In this document: positions 49,872 through 58,569 of the stretch, piece by piece | Position numbering within the stretch: position 1 is the stretch's first letter | Layout: each line of letters opens with the position of its first letter | Assembly: GCA_015075365.1 (NCBI GenBank) | Contig: JABTUN010000001.1 | Coordinates: 1,674,001-1,738,000, forward strand | Direction: 5' to 3' | DNA: 64,000 nt | DNA from: Verrucomicrobiaceae bacterium | Lineage (GTDB): Bacteria; Verrucomicrobiota; Verrucomicrobiia; Verrucomicrobiales; Verrucomicrobiaceae | The notes under the pieces: generated by a model | Databases searched by the model: none | What the model was told of the DNA's origin: nothing | What the model saw: only the letters and a program-made list of their open reading frames with translations | Position numbers and translations under genes: made by a program

Positions 49872-50552
49872 ATGCCCTTCCGTGAAACACTGCTCAATCT
49901 CGCCATCACGCTCGTGCTGGTGCTGATCATCACGCTGGTGGCGATTCTTCTGAAGGAGAGCCGGCCGGTGGAGAAGGCCATCCCGATCACGCGCGCGGCT
50001 GCCGCCGGTCCCGTGAGCACGGATCCTGCGCTGCCAGGGCCGAGGGCGGAGTTCGAGGTCTTTCCGAAGGCAAGGCTGGTGGAGAGCAAGAACAACGAGG
50101 GCGACACGCTGCGCATCAAGCTGGACGACCAGCACGACGAGATGGTGTTCTCCCTGTACTTTGTCGATGCGCCTGATATCGCGCTGACCCATCCGCAGCG
50201 CGTGCAGGAACAGGCGCGTTACTTCGGGCTCACGCAGGACCAGATCCTCAAGGCGGGCGGACGCGCGGCGGAGTATGTGACGAAGCTGCTGAAGGAGCGG
50301 CCTTTTGTCGTCTTCACGCGCTGGGAGCCGGTGCCGGACCGCAGCCGCTACTACGCGCTGGTCCTGGTGGAGACGGAGAACGGCAAAAACTACCTGGCCG
50401 ACCTGCTGATGAAACACGGGCACGCGCGGCTGGCAGGCGTGACCTGCGACCTGCCCGGCAAGGTGCAGGGTGCGGACGACTACGGCCGCTACCTGCTGGA
50501 CCTGGGCAAGGCGGCGCGCACGGCCAAACTGGGCGTGTGGAGCGGGCAGTAG
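49872..50552 (+). CDS. Membrane-anchored thermonuclease (SNase-like)
   Basis: 226 aa. An N-terminal transmembrane segment (NLAITLVLVLIITLVAILL) is followed by an SNase-like OB-fold: TLRIKLDDQHDEMVFSLYFV, VDAPDIALTHPQRVQEQA, EYVTKLLKERPFVVFTRW and NYLADLLMKHGHARLAG. Catalytic Arg residues cannot be assigned with certainty, and the conserved DAPD replaces the usual DTPE. Probable extracytoplasmic nuclease. Confidence 0.85.
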   Translation: MPFRETLLNLAITLVLVLIITLVAILLKESRPVEKAIPITRAAAAGPVSTDPALPGPRAEFEVFPKARLVESKNNEGDTLRIKLDDQHDEMVFSLYFVDAPDIALTHPQRVQEQARYFGLTQDQILKAGGRAAEYVTKLLKERPFVVFTRWEPVPDRSRYYALVLVETENGKNYLADLLMKHGHARLAGVTCDLPGKVQGADDYGRYLLDLGKAARTAKLGVWSGQ

Positions 50553-50609
50553 CGGCGCGTGACATCTGCGCTTTCTTGCGAAACGCTGCTCATGAGGCAC
50601 CTTTGCCTC

Positions 50610-50858
50610 ATGAATGCCTCCCAGCCCGTGTCACGTGATCCACGCGAACTGCGACCCTTGCTCCATCAGAAGCTGGACGCCATCAGCGATGCGGCCATAG
50701 GCGCTGTGCATGATCTGCTGGTGGAGTTTGAGCGACGCTGGCTTTTTGCCCAAATGACGGAAGAGGCGGAGACGGACCGTCTGGCGGGCAAGCATGATCC
50801 GGCCATGGTGGAGCAGGCCGTTCGCGCTCATCGGGCACGTCATCCCTACTCGGCATGA
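50610..50858 (+). CDS. Antitoxin of the PIN-domain pair
   Basis: 82 aa from ATG 50610 (MNASQPVSRDPRELRPLLHQ). The chain is helical and charged with ALEALEAD-like spacing (AIGAVHDLLVEFERRWLFAQ, EEAETDRLAGKHD). No DNA-binding motif is apparent. It overlaps the PIN-toxin gene by four bases (50855-50858), the usual TA layout. Longer starts at 50559 and 50592 exist; the chosen one gives a normal antitoxin length. Confidence 0.7.
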   Translation: MNASQPVSRDPRELRPLLHQKLDAISDAAIGAVHDLLVEFERRWLFAQMTEEAETDRLAGKHDPAMVEQAVRAHRARHPYSA

Positions 50859-51253
50859 TCGTCGTGCTGGACACCAATGTCCTCCTACAGGCCCGCGCAA
50901 CAGGGCATGAGTACCATCCCATCTTGCTGGCATGGCTGGCCCAGCGGTTCACCCTTGCCCTGAGCACGGAGATCATGCTCGAATATGAGGAGGTGATCAT
51001 CGAACGTGCTGGCGCGGCCCGGTGGACGTCACTGGAAAGGCTGCTCGAGATCTCGATCAATGTGCTGAGAGTGGCACCATCCTTCAGATTCCATCTCATC
51101 ACTGAGGATCGGGATGACAACAAGTTCACGGACTGCGCCATCGCCGCCTCAGCAGACTACATCGTCACAGAGGATCATCACTTCGAAGCAGCCCGCGGCA
51201 GCGGCCACCGTCCGCAGATTGTCTCGCCGCGGGAATTCATGCGATTGCTGTGA
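50855..51253 (+). CDS. PIN-domain toxin (putative RNase)
   Basis: 132 aa. MIVVLDTNVLLQARATGHEY has the PIN start with the first catalytic Asp in LDTNV. STEIMLEYEEVIIERAGAA holds the Glu pair, and DRDDNKFTDCAIAASADYIVT carries the remaining acidic residues. This is the COG1569-like PIN toxin layout. PIN toxins cut RNA; antitoxin lies directly upstream. Fifth TA pair of the window. Its stop is followed by a 167-bp inverted-repeat element. Confidence 0.87.
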   Translation: MIVVLDTNVLLQARATGHEYHPILLAWLAQRFTLALSTEIMLEYEEVIIERAGAARWTSLERLLEISINVLRVAPSFRFHLITEDRDDNKFTDCAIAASADYIVTEDHHFEAARGSGHRPQIVSPREFMRLL

Positions 51254-51296
51254 TGGATCGCGGCAGGGCGGCCAAGCCGCCGGGGCGCAGCAAGCT

Positions 51297-51463
51297 TAGA
51301 CCGTTTCTCAAAAAGAATGTCTGAAATGACCGGCGAGCGCGGCGGCTTCAGTGGCAAGGAAAGAGCGAGGAGGCTATTGGAACAATAGCTGACGAGCGAA
51401 TGACGCCGCCAATGGGGCTGCCCCGCCGCCGGGAATCTGACAGACATTTTGAGAACCGGTCTA
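51297..51463. repeat. 167-bp MITE-like element with TAGACCG ends
   Basis: The left end TAGACCGTTTCTCAAAAAGA continuing through 51324 and the right end, read in reverse from 51463, TAGACCGGTTCTCAAAATGT (51463-51444) are inverted copies. The right end provides the TAG stop of the secreted lectin-like gene (51463-51461). Between them: GCGGCGGCTTCAG, GAGGCTATTGGAACAATAGC and CCGCCAATGGGGCTG. It lies between convergent genes, as does the 44458-44738 element. Confidence 0.8.
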
Positions 51464-52045
51464 TCTCTCCGCCACCACGTCCTTCACGCTGACGGTGCCA
51501 AAGGAGAAGCCGATGCTGAGATTCGTCTTGGCGCGGGCGAGGGAGGCGTGTTCGTAGGTTTTCGTGAAGTCGCCGAGGGCCAGCATGGCCTTGGTGCCGC
51601 GCAGTTCGACGCGGACGGCGGTCCATTCGCCGGGTTTGAGCTTCAAGGCGGGCTCCGTGGCGAGGGCGATGGACTTGTGGTCCTTGCTGTCGGGCGGAAA
51701 GGCGCGCACGGAGGCCCCTTTGGGGCCGAAAACAATGCGGAAGACATGCCCGTCCGCGCCATTGGCGGTGAACACGATGCTTTGGGTGCTGGCACCCGGC
51801 TTCACCGCGAAGCGGATTGCCGCGTCGGTGTGACCGAGGTCGTAAAAGAGGATGGGGCCGTGGTCCTTGTGCTTTTTGTACAGTTCGTCGTCCTGCGTGC
51901 ACGTGGCGGTGTTGTCCGCGAATTTCCAGTCGCCACGCATGGCGCGGCGCTGCTCGTGCTTGGGCGCGGAAAAGTCGTCCCGGAGCAGCGGTGCGTCGGC
52001 CGCGAGGACGGCGGCGGCGGAAAGGAGAAGCAGGAAGTGTTTCAT
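51461..52045 (-). CDS. Secreted LamG/concanavalin-like protein
   Basis: 194 aa with a signal peptide (MKHFLLLLSAAAVLAADAP). The mature chain is beta-rich (LLRDDFSAPKHEQRRAMRGD, ATCTQDDELYKKHKDHGPIL, SIVFTANGADGHVFRIVFG and KLKPGEWTAVRVELRG) and resembles the DUF1080 or LamG concanavalin-like fold seen in sugar-active secreted proteins. No catalytic residues were identified. Its stop lies in the repeat end (see 51297-51463). The sulfatase gene follows upstream on the same strand (40 bp away), so both may act on one sulfated glycan. Confidence 0.75.
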   Translation of the reverse strand: MKHFLLLLSAAAVLAADAPLLRDDFSAPKHEQRRAMRGDWKFADNTATCTQDDELYKKHKDHGPILFYDLGHTDAAIRFAVKPGASTQSIVFTANGADGHVFRIVFGPKGASVRAFPPDSKDHKSIALATEPALKLKPGEWTAVRVELRGTKAMLALGDFTKTYEHASLARAKTNLSIGFSFGTVSVKDVVAER

Positions 52046-52084
52046 CGGGTGTGCGAGAAGTGAGAAGCCAGAGGCGGGCGGTCC

Positions 52085-53551
52085 TCAGGGGAGCGTTTTG
52101 GCGATCTTGTCGAAACCTTCACGGACCTTGCCGTCGTGGCCGATCAGCGGCCGCGGATTGACGACGCGGCCGAGCGGGCGGACGCCTGGCGCATCCTTCG
52201 TTTTGTCACCGAGGTCGGCCTTCATCGTTTCAGCGAGCTGTTGGAGCCGCGTGACGACATCGGCATGCCCGGCGGCGATGTTCTGCGACTCGCCGATGTC
52301 AGCATCGAGGTTGTAGAGCTCGTTTTTGGCGAGGTGGAGCTTCCAGGGGCCGCTGCGCACGGCCTCGAGGTCGAAACCGCGGTAGTAGTGGAAGACATCA
52401 TGGCCGGCAGTGCCGCTGTGGCCGAAAAGCAGCGGAGAAATGTCCCTGCCGTCGAGCTTGCGGTCCGCCGGCACCTTGCCGCCGGCGACCGCGGCGAAAG
52501 TGGGCAGCCAGTCGAAATGCGCGGTGATCGCCTTGGTTTGTGCGCCGGCGGGGACCTTGCCGGGCCACCAGGCGAGGGTGCAGACGCGGATGCCGCCCTC
52601 CAGCGTGCTGCCTTTTCCGCCACGGAGCGGCGTATTGTCCGCGCCATGGGGGAGCGGGCCGCCATTGTCGCTGGTGAAGATGACGAGCGTGTTCGTGTCG
52701 AGCTTGAGCTCGCGCAGGGTGTCGAGGATCCGGCCGGTGGACCAGTCCACCTCACGCACCCAGTCGCCGAGCAGCCCCATGCCGGACTTGCCGAGGTAGT
52801 CGTGATGTGGATAGAGCGGGAAATGCACGGCATTGTGCGGCAGGTAGAGAAAGAAGGACTCCTTCTGGTGCTCGCGGATGAACTTCACCGCGCGCTCTGT
52901 GTAACGGCGCGTCATGGTGTGCTGTCCGGCGGCAGTGACACGCTCGATGACGTTGTGGTCATCGAGCATGGGCAGGGGCGGCTGCGTGTTGCCCTTGAGG
53001 CCTGTCTCGTCGTTGGCGGGCGGGGCCTTTTTGTTTTTCGCCTTCGCATTGGGATTGGGCAGCGGCTGGCCGGGATTGCTCTTCGATCCCTCGGCCGCGG
53101 TGCCCATGTCGTTCGAGTAAGGAATGCCAAAGTAGTGGTCGAAGCCCTGGGCCATCGGCAGGAACTCCGGCTGGTCGCCGAGGTGCCATTTGCCGATGCA
53201 GGCGGTGGCGTAGCCGCTTGCCTTCAGCACCTCGGCCACGGTGACCTCGTCCGGGTTCAAACCCACCGCGCCGGCGGGAAAGAGCACATGGGGCGTGGGC
53301 AGCACGCGCTTTGGGTAGCAGCCGGTCATCATCGCGGCGCGGGAGGGGCTGCACACGGGCGCGGCGTAGTGGCTGGTGAGCCGCATGCCCTCGCGCGCCA
53401 TGCGGTCGAGATGCGGCGTGGCGTTCTTCGAGCCAAACGGGCCGATGTCCGCGTAACCGAGGTCATCGACATTGATCAGAATGATGTTCGGCCCGGCAAA
53501 AGCAGGAAGCAGCGGGCAGAGGATGAGGAAAAGCAGGGCGAATCGGCGCAT
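52085..53551 (-). CDS. Secreted arylsulfatase (formylglycine-dependent)
   Basis: 488 aa from ATG 53551 (MRRFALLFLILCPLLPAFAG, signal peptide). Opening GPNIILINVDDLGYADIGPF supplies metal ligands. The signature is APVCSPSRAAMMTGCYPKR (CSPSR). HYAAPVC, GKWHLGDQPEFLPMAQGF and SDNGGPLPHG are also present. A Lys/Asn-rich insert (NPNAKAKNKKAPPANDE) resembles the one in the first sulfatase. Removes sulfate from an external polysaccharide. Precedes the lectin-like gene on the same strand. Confidence 0.92.
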   Translation of the reverse strand: MRRFALLFLILCPLLPAFAGPNIILINVDDLGYADIGPFGSKNATPHLDRMAREGMRLTSHYAAPVCSPSRAAMMTGCYPKRVLPTPHVLFPAGAVGLNPDEVTVAEVLKASGYATACIGKWHLGDQPEFLPMAQGFDHYFGIPYSNDMGTAAEGSKSNPGQPLPNPNAKAKNKKAPPANDETGLKGNTQPPLPMLDDHNVIERVTAAGQHTMTRRYTERAVKFIREHQKESFFLYLPHNAVHFPLYPHHDYLGKSGMGLLGDWVREVDWSTGRILDTLRELKLDTNTLVIFTSDNGGPLPHGADNTPLRGGKGSTLEGGIRVCTLAWWPGKVPAGAQTKAITAHFDWLPTFAAVAGGKVPADRKLDGRDISPLLFGHSGTAGHDVFHYYRGFDLEAVRSGPWKLHLAKNELYNLDADIGESQNIAAGHADVVTRLQQLAETMKADLGDKTKDAPGVRPLGRVVNPRPLIGHDGKVREGFDKIAKTLP

Positions 53552-53598
53552 GGGACGCCGGAAACGGGCAGGGGAGGGGAATCTTGCCGCCCGTCCCC

Positions 53599-54393
53599 TC
53601 ACGGAGGAGCCGCAGGCCGCCGGGTGAGCGCTGGCACGAGCGCGGGCAGCTTCGCGGGATCAAAGTAATCATCCGGGCTGCTCTGCCGTGCCACATCGTC
53701 GAGCATGAGTTCCTCCACCTTTCCGCCCGCCTCGACACGCAGGCGCGTCGCGCGCGCGGTGCCGAGCAGGGTCTCGTAGCGCAGGACGAGCACCGTGCGC
53801 ATGAGCTTCCGGCTGCTGGAGTAGATCTCCGCCTTCCACAGCCTGCCGGCGGCGTCGATCCAGCACCGCATGAAGGCGGGGCGGTTTTTCACACCGGCCC
53901 TGGGCGTGAGATCGAGCACGGTGCAGGCATGAGTGACGCCGGCGGCGGCGACGGGCTCCGCCCCGGCATGCACATGATCAAAGTCCTCCGCAAAGCGCCA
54001 GTTCACCCAGTCAGCGACGAGCGCGTGGGTGGCGACCTGCTGCGCGGACAAGCGCGTGGGCCGGAGCGCGCGGGGCGTCTGAAACCAGCAGCCGGAGCGG
54101 GCAAAAAGGATCAATTTCCCGGCATCCCGCGCCGGAGCATCACAAACGAGCAGCGTCTCCAGCGCCTGCTGGCCCCCGGCACCGGCGCTGAGGCGGGAGA
54201 ACTGGCGGAAAACGGACTCCGTGGCCGCGGACGGCCCGGCTCCGTCCTCCCGCACGGTCAGGCGGCCGGAAAAGTCCCCCGAGGGCAGCCGCATGGCGTC
54301 GAGCTTGCGCAGGAGCGGCAGGTGCGTGTTCGTCTCCTGGCCCGCGGCGACCAGAAGAGGCAGACAGGTGAGGATGAGGACGGCTTTTCTCAT
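53599..54393 (-). CDS. LolA-like outer-membrane lipoprotein-sorting protein
   Basis: 264 aa from ATG 54393 (MRKAVLILTCLPLLVAAGQE, signal peptide). DFSGRLTVREDGAGPSAATE, GRLWKAEIYSSSRKLMRTV and RATRLRVEAGGKVEELMLDD follow the LolA-like half-barrel found next to MacB/LolCD-type ABC systems. It begins just before the permease stop (six-base spacing), making a three-gene operon with the two ABC components. The cargo is not determinable; the general idea is lipoprotein or lipid movement across the periplasm. Confidence 0.78.
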   Translation of the reverse strand: MRKAVLILTCLPLLVAAGQETNTHLPLLRKLDAMRLPSGDFSGRLTVREDGAGPSAATESVFRQFSRLSAGAGGQQALETLLVCDAPARDAGKLILFARSGCWFQTPRALRPTRLSAQQVATHALVADWVNWRFAEDFDHVHAGAEPVAAAGVTHACTVLDLTPRAGVKNRPAFMRCWIDAAGRLWKAEIYSSSRKLMRTVLVLRYETLLGTARATRLRVEAGGKVEELMLDDVARQSSPDDYFDPAKLPALVPALTRRPAAPP

Positions 54394-54398
54394 GCGGA

Positions 54399-55712
54399 TC
54401 AATGACGCAGCGCCTCGGCGATCTCCATGCGGCTGGCGCGGCGCGCGGGAAAAAAGGCCCCGACCACCGCAACGATGAAGCATCCGAGAAAACTGGCGAG
54501 AATGATGGACGGCGGCCGCATGCAGAAGATCTCCAGCTTCGCCTGCACGTTGTAATAGGGCGGCGTGTAGAGGATCATCGAGCTGTTCACGCACCACGCG
54601 GCCACCAGGCCGAGCACGACACCCAGCCCGCCGCCCAGGATGCCGATGACGACGCCCTCCCGCACAAACATGGCGATGACGCCGGCGCGCGTGACGCCCA
54701 TGGCCCGGATGGCGCCGGTCTCGCGCGTGCGCTCCACGATGCCCATCATCATTGTGTTGTAGATGGTGAAGACGAGCACCACGGCCACGATGCAAAAGGC
54801 GAAGATGAAAAACATGTCCAGCATGCCGACCGAGCGGACATTGTTCGGATTCATCTCCCAGCAGTTGCGCTGCTCGATGCCGAGATGGTGCCGCGCATCG
54901 AGCTCCGCGATCCGCTGCTGCACGGCAGGCAGGTCCGCGGTGCGTTTCAACAGCAGTTGCACGGAGGTGACGTGCAGCGGCTCGCCGGGAAACATCAGCT
55001 CGCTGGCCAGCGCCAGCGGCAGGACGACGAGGCGGTTGTCCAGGTCCTCCATCGCCCGGATGCTGGTGTGGCGGACGGAGGCGGAGACCATGTTGGGCAG
55101 TCCTCCCGCAGGCGGCAGGGACATCAGCTCCAGCGAAGGGCGGTTTGCACCCGCCTGGTCCCCTGGCGGGATGCCGAGCACGCGCGCCAGCCCCTCGCCG
55201 ATGGTGATGCCCTCCGGGTCCTCGTCCGCCAGCTCGGGACCGGTGGCGAAGAGATGGCGGTTGGCCGGAATGTCGCGCGCCTCGGTCAGTCCATACGGAT
55301 TCCAGCGGATGACACGCTCGATGTCGCCCGCGAGCGCGCCGATGCCCGCAAAGGTGGACGAGGTCTGCGTGGCCGCATGGCTCACCATGCCCTGCACGAG
55401 CAACTGACCGGTGACGAGCTCGATCCTCGGCCCGATCACCGGGTCGCTCACGAGAAGCTGGCGCAGCTCCTCGTAATTCGGCAGCGCGTGTGCGGCGGGG
55501 TTGCCGGCACCCTTTTCCTCAAAACCCTCCTTGAACAACTGGAGGTGGCCGGAAAGCATCACGGCATGTACCTCGCCCGCGATGTGCGCCCACGACACAT
55601 AGCCGCCGAAGAGCATCAGGCCCGCGCAGGAAAGCGCGACGGCCATCACGGTGACGGCGGTGCGGCGCGTGTTCCGCCAGACGTTTCTGAGGGCGAGGCT
55701 CCAGGTGTTCAT
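54399..55712 (-). CDS. ABC transporter permease (MacB/LolC/FtsX type)
   Basis: 437 aa from ATG 55712 (MNTWSLALRNVWRNTRRTAV), overlapping the ATPase stop as ATGA. Topology: an N-terminal helix, a long periplasmic domain (VSWAHIAGEVHAVMLSGHLQ onward), then three C-terminal helices (FFIFAFCIVAVVLVFTIYN, GVVIGILGGGLGVVLGLVAAW and IILASFLGCFIVAVVGAFFP). ERTRETGAIRAMGVTRAGVI is the typical FtsX coupling helix. Such systems extract lipoproteins or export peptides by mechanotransmission. Confidence 0.9.
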   Translation of the reverse strand: MNTWSLALRNVWRNTRRTAVTVMAVALSCAGLMLFGGYVSWAHIAGEVHAVMLSGHLQLFKEGFEEKGAGNPAAHALPNYEELRQLLVSDPVIGPRIELVTGQLLVQGMVSHAATQTSSTFAGIGALAGDIERVIRWNPYGLTEARDIPANRHLFATGPELADEDPEGITIGEGLARVLGIPPGDQAGANRPSLELMSLPPAGGLPNMVSASVRHTSIRAMEDLDNRLVVLPLALASELMFPGEPLHVTSVQLLLKRTADLPAVQQRIAELDARHHLGIEQRNCWEMNPNNVRSVGMLDMFFIFAFCIVAVVLVFTIYNTMMMGIVERTRETGAIRAMGVTRAGVIAMFVREGVVIGILGGGLGVVLGLVAAWCVNSSMILYTPPYYNVQAKLEIFCMRPPSIILASFLGCFIVAVVGAFFPARRASRMEIAEALRH

Positions 55713-56401
55713 GACGCGCAAAGATGGCCGTCCCGCAACTGCCAGCGCTGGTCCGCCTGCGCGGACACCTCCGGATCGTGGGTGGAAATGACAAACGTGG
55801 TTCCGGCACGGTCGCGCATGGCGCGCATCGTACGGATGATCATGGAGCCGTTTTCAGAGTCCAGGTTCGCCGTCGGCTCGTCCGCCACGACCAGTTCGGG
55901 CCTCGCCACCAGCGCGCGCGCGATCGCCACACGCTGGCACTGCCCGCCGGACAGCTCCGCCGGGCGCTGGCCCGTCTCCTCCGCCAGCCCCACCTCCTCC
56001 AGCATCGCCAGCGCCCGCCGCCGTGCCTCCGCCGCGGCGACGCCGAGGATGCGCAGCGGATACTCGACATTTTCCACGGCGGTGAGCACCGGGATGAGAT
56101 TGAAGTTTTGAAACACAAACCCCAGCTTCCGCGCGCGGAACGCGGACAAGGCGGCGTCCGCCAGCACGCCCGTGTCCTGGCCGGAGACGAGCACACGACC
56201 GGAGGTGGGCCGGTCGATGCAGCCAATGAGATTGAGCAGCGTCGTCTTTCCCGATCCCGACGGCCCTTGCATCACCACAAAGCCGCCCGGCGGGATGTCC
56301 AGGCTCAGTCCGCGCAGCGCATGGACGGTGCGGTGCCCCAGGACATACTCCTTGTGGGCGTCAATGACTTGGACCAGGGGCGGGGAGGGGATTGACGGCA
56401 T
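55709..56401 (-). CDS. ABC transporter ATP-binding protein (LolD/MacB type)
   Basis: 230 aa from ATG 56401. Walker A GPSGSGKTTLLNLIG, signature LSGGQCQRVAIARALVAR, Walker B ELVVADEPTANLD and the H-loop in FVISTHDPEV are all intact. Length and the start (LVQVIDAHKEYVLGHRTVHA) fit the LolD/MacB ATPase group. The upstream ORF extension is unconserved. First gene of the operon with the FtsX-type permease and the LolA-like protein. Confidence 0.93.
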   Translation of the reverse strand: MPSIPSPPLVQVIDAHKEYVLGHRTVHALRGLSLDIPPGGFVVMQGPSGSGKTTLLNLIGCIDRPTSGRVLVSGQDTGVLADAALSAFRARKLGFVFQNFNLIPVLTAVENVEYPLRILGVAAAEARRRALAMLEEVGLAEETGQRPAELSGGQCQRVAIARALVARPELVVADEPTANLDSENGSMIIRTMRAMRDRAGTTFVISTHDPEVSAQADQRWQLRDGHLCAS

Positions 56402-56481
56402 GCGGCTGGCGTTCGCGCCAGCATAAAAACGACGGCGCTCTTTGGGAAGCGCGGATTTGCCTGGAGGCACCGCTTTTGACC

Positions 56482-57822
56482 TCACTGCGCCGCGCTTTCC
56501 GCCCGGTGGCCCAGGGTGAGCGCGCTGAAGACCATCGTCAGCACGCAGCAGACGCCCATGGTGATGATCACGCCGCCCCAGCCCCAGTGATCGGCGATCC
56601 AGCCGACGCCGGTGCCGGCGAAGGCGCTGCCGAAGACGTAGCCAAAGAAGCCGGTGAAGCCCGCGGCGGTTCCAGCGGCCTTTTTCGGCACCATGTCGAG
56701 CGCTTGCAGGCCGATGAGCATCACCGGGCCGTAGATGAAAAAGCCGATGGTGATGAGCGCGGCGACATCAATCCACAGCGGACCGTTGCGATTCAGGCCG
56801 TAGGCGATGAGACCGAGCAGCGTCGGGATCATGAAAAGGATCGTTGCCGGGGCGCGGCGGGATTTGAAGACCTTGTCGGACATCCAGCCGCACAAGATCG
56901 TCCCCGGCACCGCCGACCACTCAAAGCAGGCCCAGGCCGTGCTCGATTGCTGGAAAGAAAAGTGCTTCGCCGTCTGCAAATACGTCGGAATCCAGTCCAC
57001 GACGCCGTAGCGCACGAAATAGACGAAGGCGTTCGCGGTGGCGATGGCCCACAGGAGCTTGTTGTTGAAGACGTGACTGAAAAAGATCTCGCGGAAGGTG
57101 AAGGTGCGCTCGTGCTCGGCGCTGTAGTTCGGCGGGTAGTCGTTCTTGTATTCCTCGATGGGCGGCAGGCCGCAGCTTTGCGGCGTGTCGCGGATCAAGA
57201 TGAACGCCGCGACGGCCACGGCGGTGGAAACCATCGCGTTGAAGTAAAACTTCGCGCCCCAGTCGTGAAACATCGTCACGCCCCACAGCGCGATGGTGGC
57301 CACGAGGGCTCCGCCGACGTTGTGGGCGACATTCCAGATCGAAACAGCACGGCCGCGTTCCTTCGTGCTGAACCAATGCACCATCGTCTTGCCGCACGGC
57401 GCCCACCCCATGCCGTTGAACCAGCCGTTGAGCGTTTGCAGCACGATCATGGCCGTCAGAGAAAGGTAGATCTCCTTCACAAAGCCAAACACAAACAGCA
57501 CCGCGCACGAGAGCAGCAAACCGAGCGGCAGGAACCAGCGTGGATTGCTTTTATCCGACACGCTGCCCATCAAAAACTTCGAGAAGCCGTAGGCGATGCT
57601 CAAACCGGTCATCGCCGTGCCCAGCTCGGCCTTCGAGTATTGCGGGTAGTCCTTGAGGATGTCCGGAATCGCGAGCGAGAAATTCTTCCGCACCAGATAG
57701 TAGGCCGCGTAGCCGAAAAAGATGCCCGCAAAGACCTGCAGCCGCAGACGACGGTAAACCGGGTCGATCTGGCTGGCTGGGAGGCGCTCGGCATGCGGCG
57801 CAGGCTTCAAAAACGCAAACAT
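56482..57822 (-). CDS. Organophosphate:phosphate antiporter-family MFS transporter (GlpT/UhpC-like)
   Basis: 446 aa from ATG 57822 (MFAFLKPAPHAERLPASQID). The N-terminal half has GIFFGYAAYYLVRKNFSLAI, the OPA/GlpT hallmark, and GFSKFLMGSVSDKSNPRWFL; the C-terminal half has GYVFGSAFAGTGVGWIADHW. Twelve transmembrane helices. The family exchanges inorganic phosphate for glycerol 3-phosphate or hexose phosphates; UhpC-type members can be receptors. Substrate not determinable. Adjacent to a CBM9-like gene in divergent orientation. Confidence 0.9.
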   Translation of the reverse strand: MFAFLKPAPHAERLPASQIDPVYRRLRLQVFAGIFFGYAAYYLVRKNFSLAIPDILKDYPQYSKAELGTAMTGLSIAYGFSKFLMGSVSDKSNPRWFLPLGLLLSCAVLFVFGFVKEIYLSLTAMIVLQTLNGWFNGMGWAPCGKTMVHWFSTKERGRAVSIWNVAHNVGGALVATIALWGVTMFHDWGAKFYFNAMVSTAVAVAAFILIRDTPQSCGLPPIEEYKNDYPPNYSAEHERTFTFREIFFSHVFNNKLLWAIATANAFVYFVRYGVVDWIPTYLQTAKHFSFQQSSTAWACFEWSAVPGTILCGWMSDKVFKSRRAPATILFMIPTLLGLIAYGLNRNGPLWIDVAALITIGFFIYGPVMLIGLQALDMVPKKAAGTAAGFTGFFGYVFGSAFAGTGVGWIADHWGWGGVIITMGVCCVLTMVFSALTLGHRAESAAQ

Positions 57823-57903
57823 AAGCCGCCATGCTGGCAGAAGAGCCGCCGGGGCGTCAATCCATGTCTTGTCGCCTGCACGCGTTCGTGCCACTGCTCA
57901 CCG

Positions 57904-58509
57904 ATGAAACGCTATTGTGTCCAACAAGAAGGTCCCGACTGGTCTCGGGCTGATTTGCTCACGGATTTCACCTTCGCCTGGGAAAACCGTCTGTCTCCAA
58001 AGACTGGGTTTCGGGCGGTCCACGACACAACACACCTTCATTTCCGCTTCGATTGCCTCGACGACGACCTGGTGCTGCCGAATGCAGATTCCGAAATGGA
58101 GCGCGTGCTCGGTTCCGACCGTGTGGAAATCTTCTTCGCGCCGGATTTGAGCCTGCAGCCCTACTACTGCCTCGAAATGAGCCCGCGTGGCGAGGTGCTG
58201 GCCTACAAAGCGCGTTTCTACCGCGAAATGGACTGGGACTGGTCGTGCGACGGACTCGAAATCGACGCCAAGATCCGGGATGATGGCTACAGCGTCACAG
58301 GTCGCATCCCGCTGACCACCCTGAGGGCGCTGGATGTTTTGCGCGGCCATGAAATGCTCGCGGGCCTCTACCGCGCCGAGTTCCATCACAAACCCGACGG
58401 CACCGTCCACGCCGGCTGGATGCCGTGGGTGAATCCCGGCACCAGCAAGCCCGATTTTCACCTGCCGGAGAGCTTTGGCATGCTGCATCTGGCCGGTCTG
58501 GAGTTCTGA
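57904..58509 (+). CDS. Carbohydrate-binding (CBM9-like) protein
   Basis: 201 aa from ATG 57904. MKRYCVQQEGPDWSRADLLT leads into a beta-sandwich with FRAVHDTTHLHFRFDCLDDD, GSDRVEIFFAPDLSLQPYYC and MSPRGEVLAYKARFYREMDW; these follow the CBM9-like/DOMON-like fold (family-9 carbohydrate-binding). No signal peptide is apparent, so the protein may act in the cytoplasm or lack a recognisable leader. Sugar-related context of the following genes supports the call. Confidence 0.75.
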   Translation: MKRYCVQQEGPDWSRADLLTDFTFAWENRLSPKTGFRAVHDTTHLHFRFDCLDDDLVLPNADSEMERVLGSDRVEIFFAPDLSLQPYYCLEMSPRGEVLAYKARFYREMDWDWSCDGLEIDAKIRDDGYSVTGRIPLTTLRALDVLRGHEMLAGLYRAEFHHKPDGTVHAGWMPWVNPGTSKPDFHLPESFGMLHLAGLEF

Positions 58510-58510
58510 C

Positions 58511-58560
58511 GCATTTCGCACAGTCTTTGTCGTGGCATGACGTGGGGCATGTTCGTTATG
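58511..58560 (+). promoter_or_regulatory. Shared promoter-proximal motif, FAD oxidoreductase gene
   Basis: GCATTTCGCACA (58511), two bases, CTTTGTCGTGG, then TCGTTATG at 58553. The same three blocks occur at 63239 in front of the SDR gene with the same 42-bp distance from GCATTT to TCGTTATG. The gene starts 17 bp after the second block. A TTGTCG to TATGAT spacing of 24 bp is too long for a standard sigma-70 promoter, so a regulator site plus a promoter core is likelier. Confidence 0.6.
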
Positions 58561-58569
58561 ATTGCCCCC

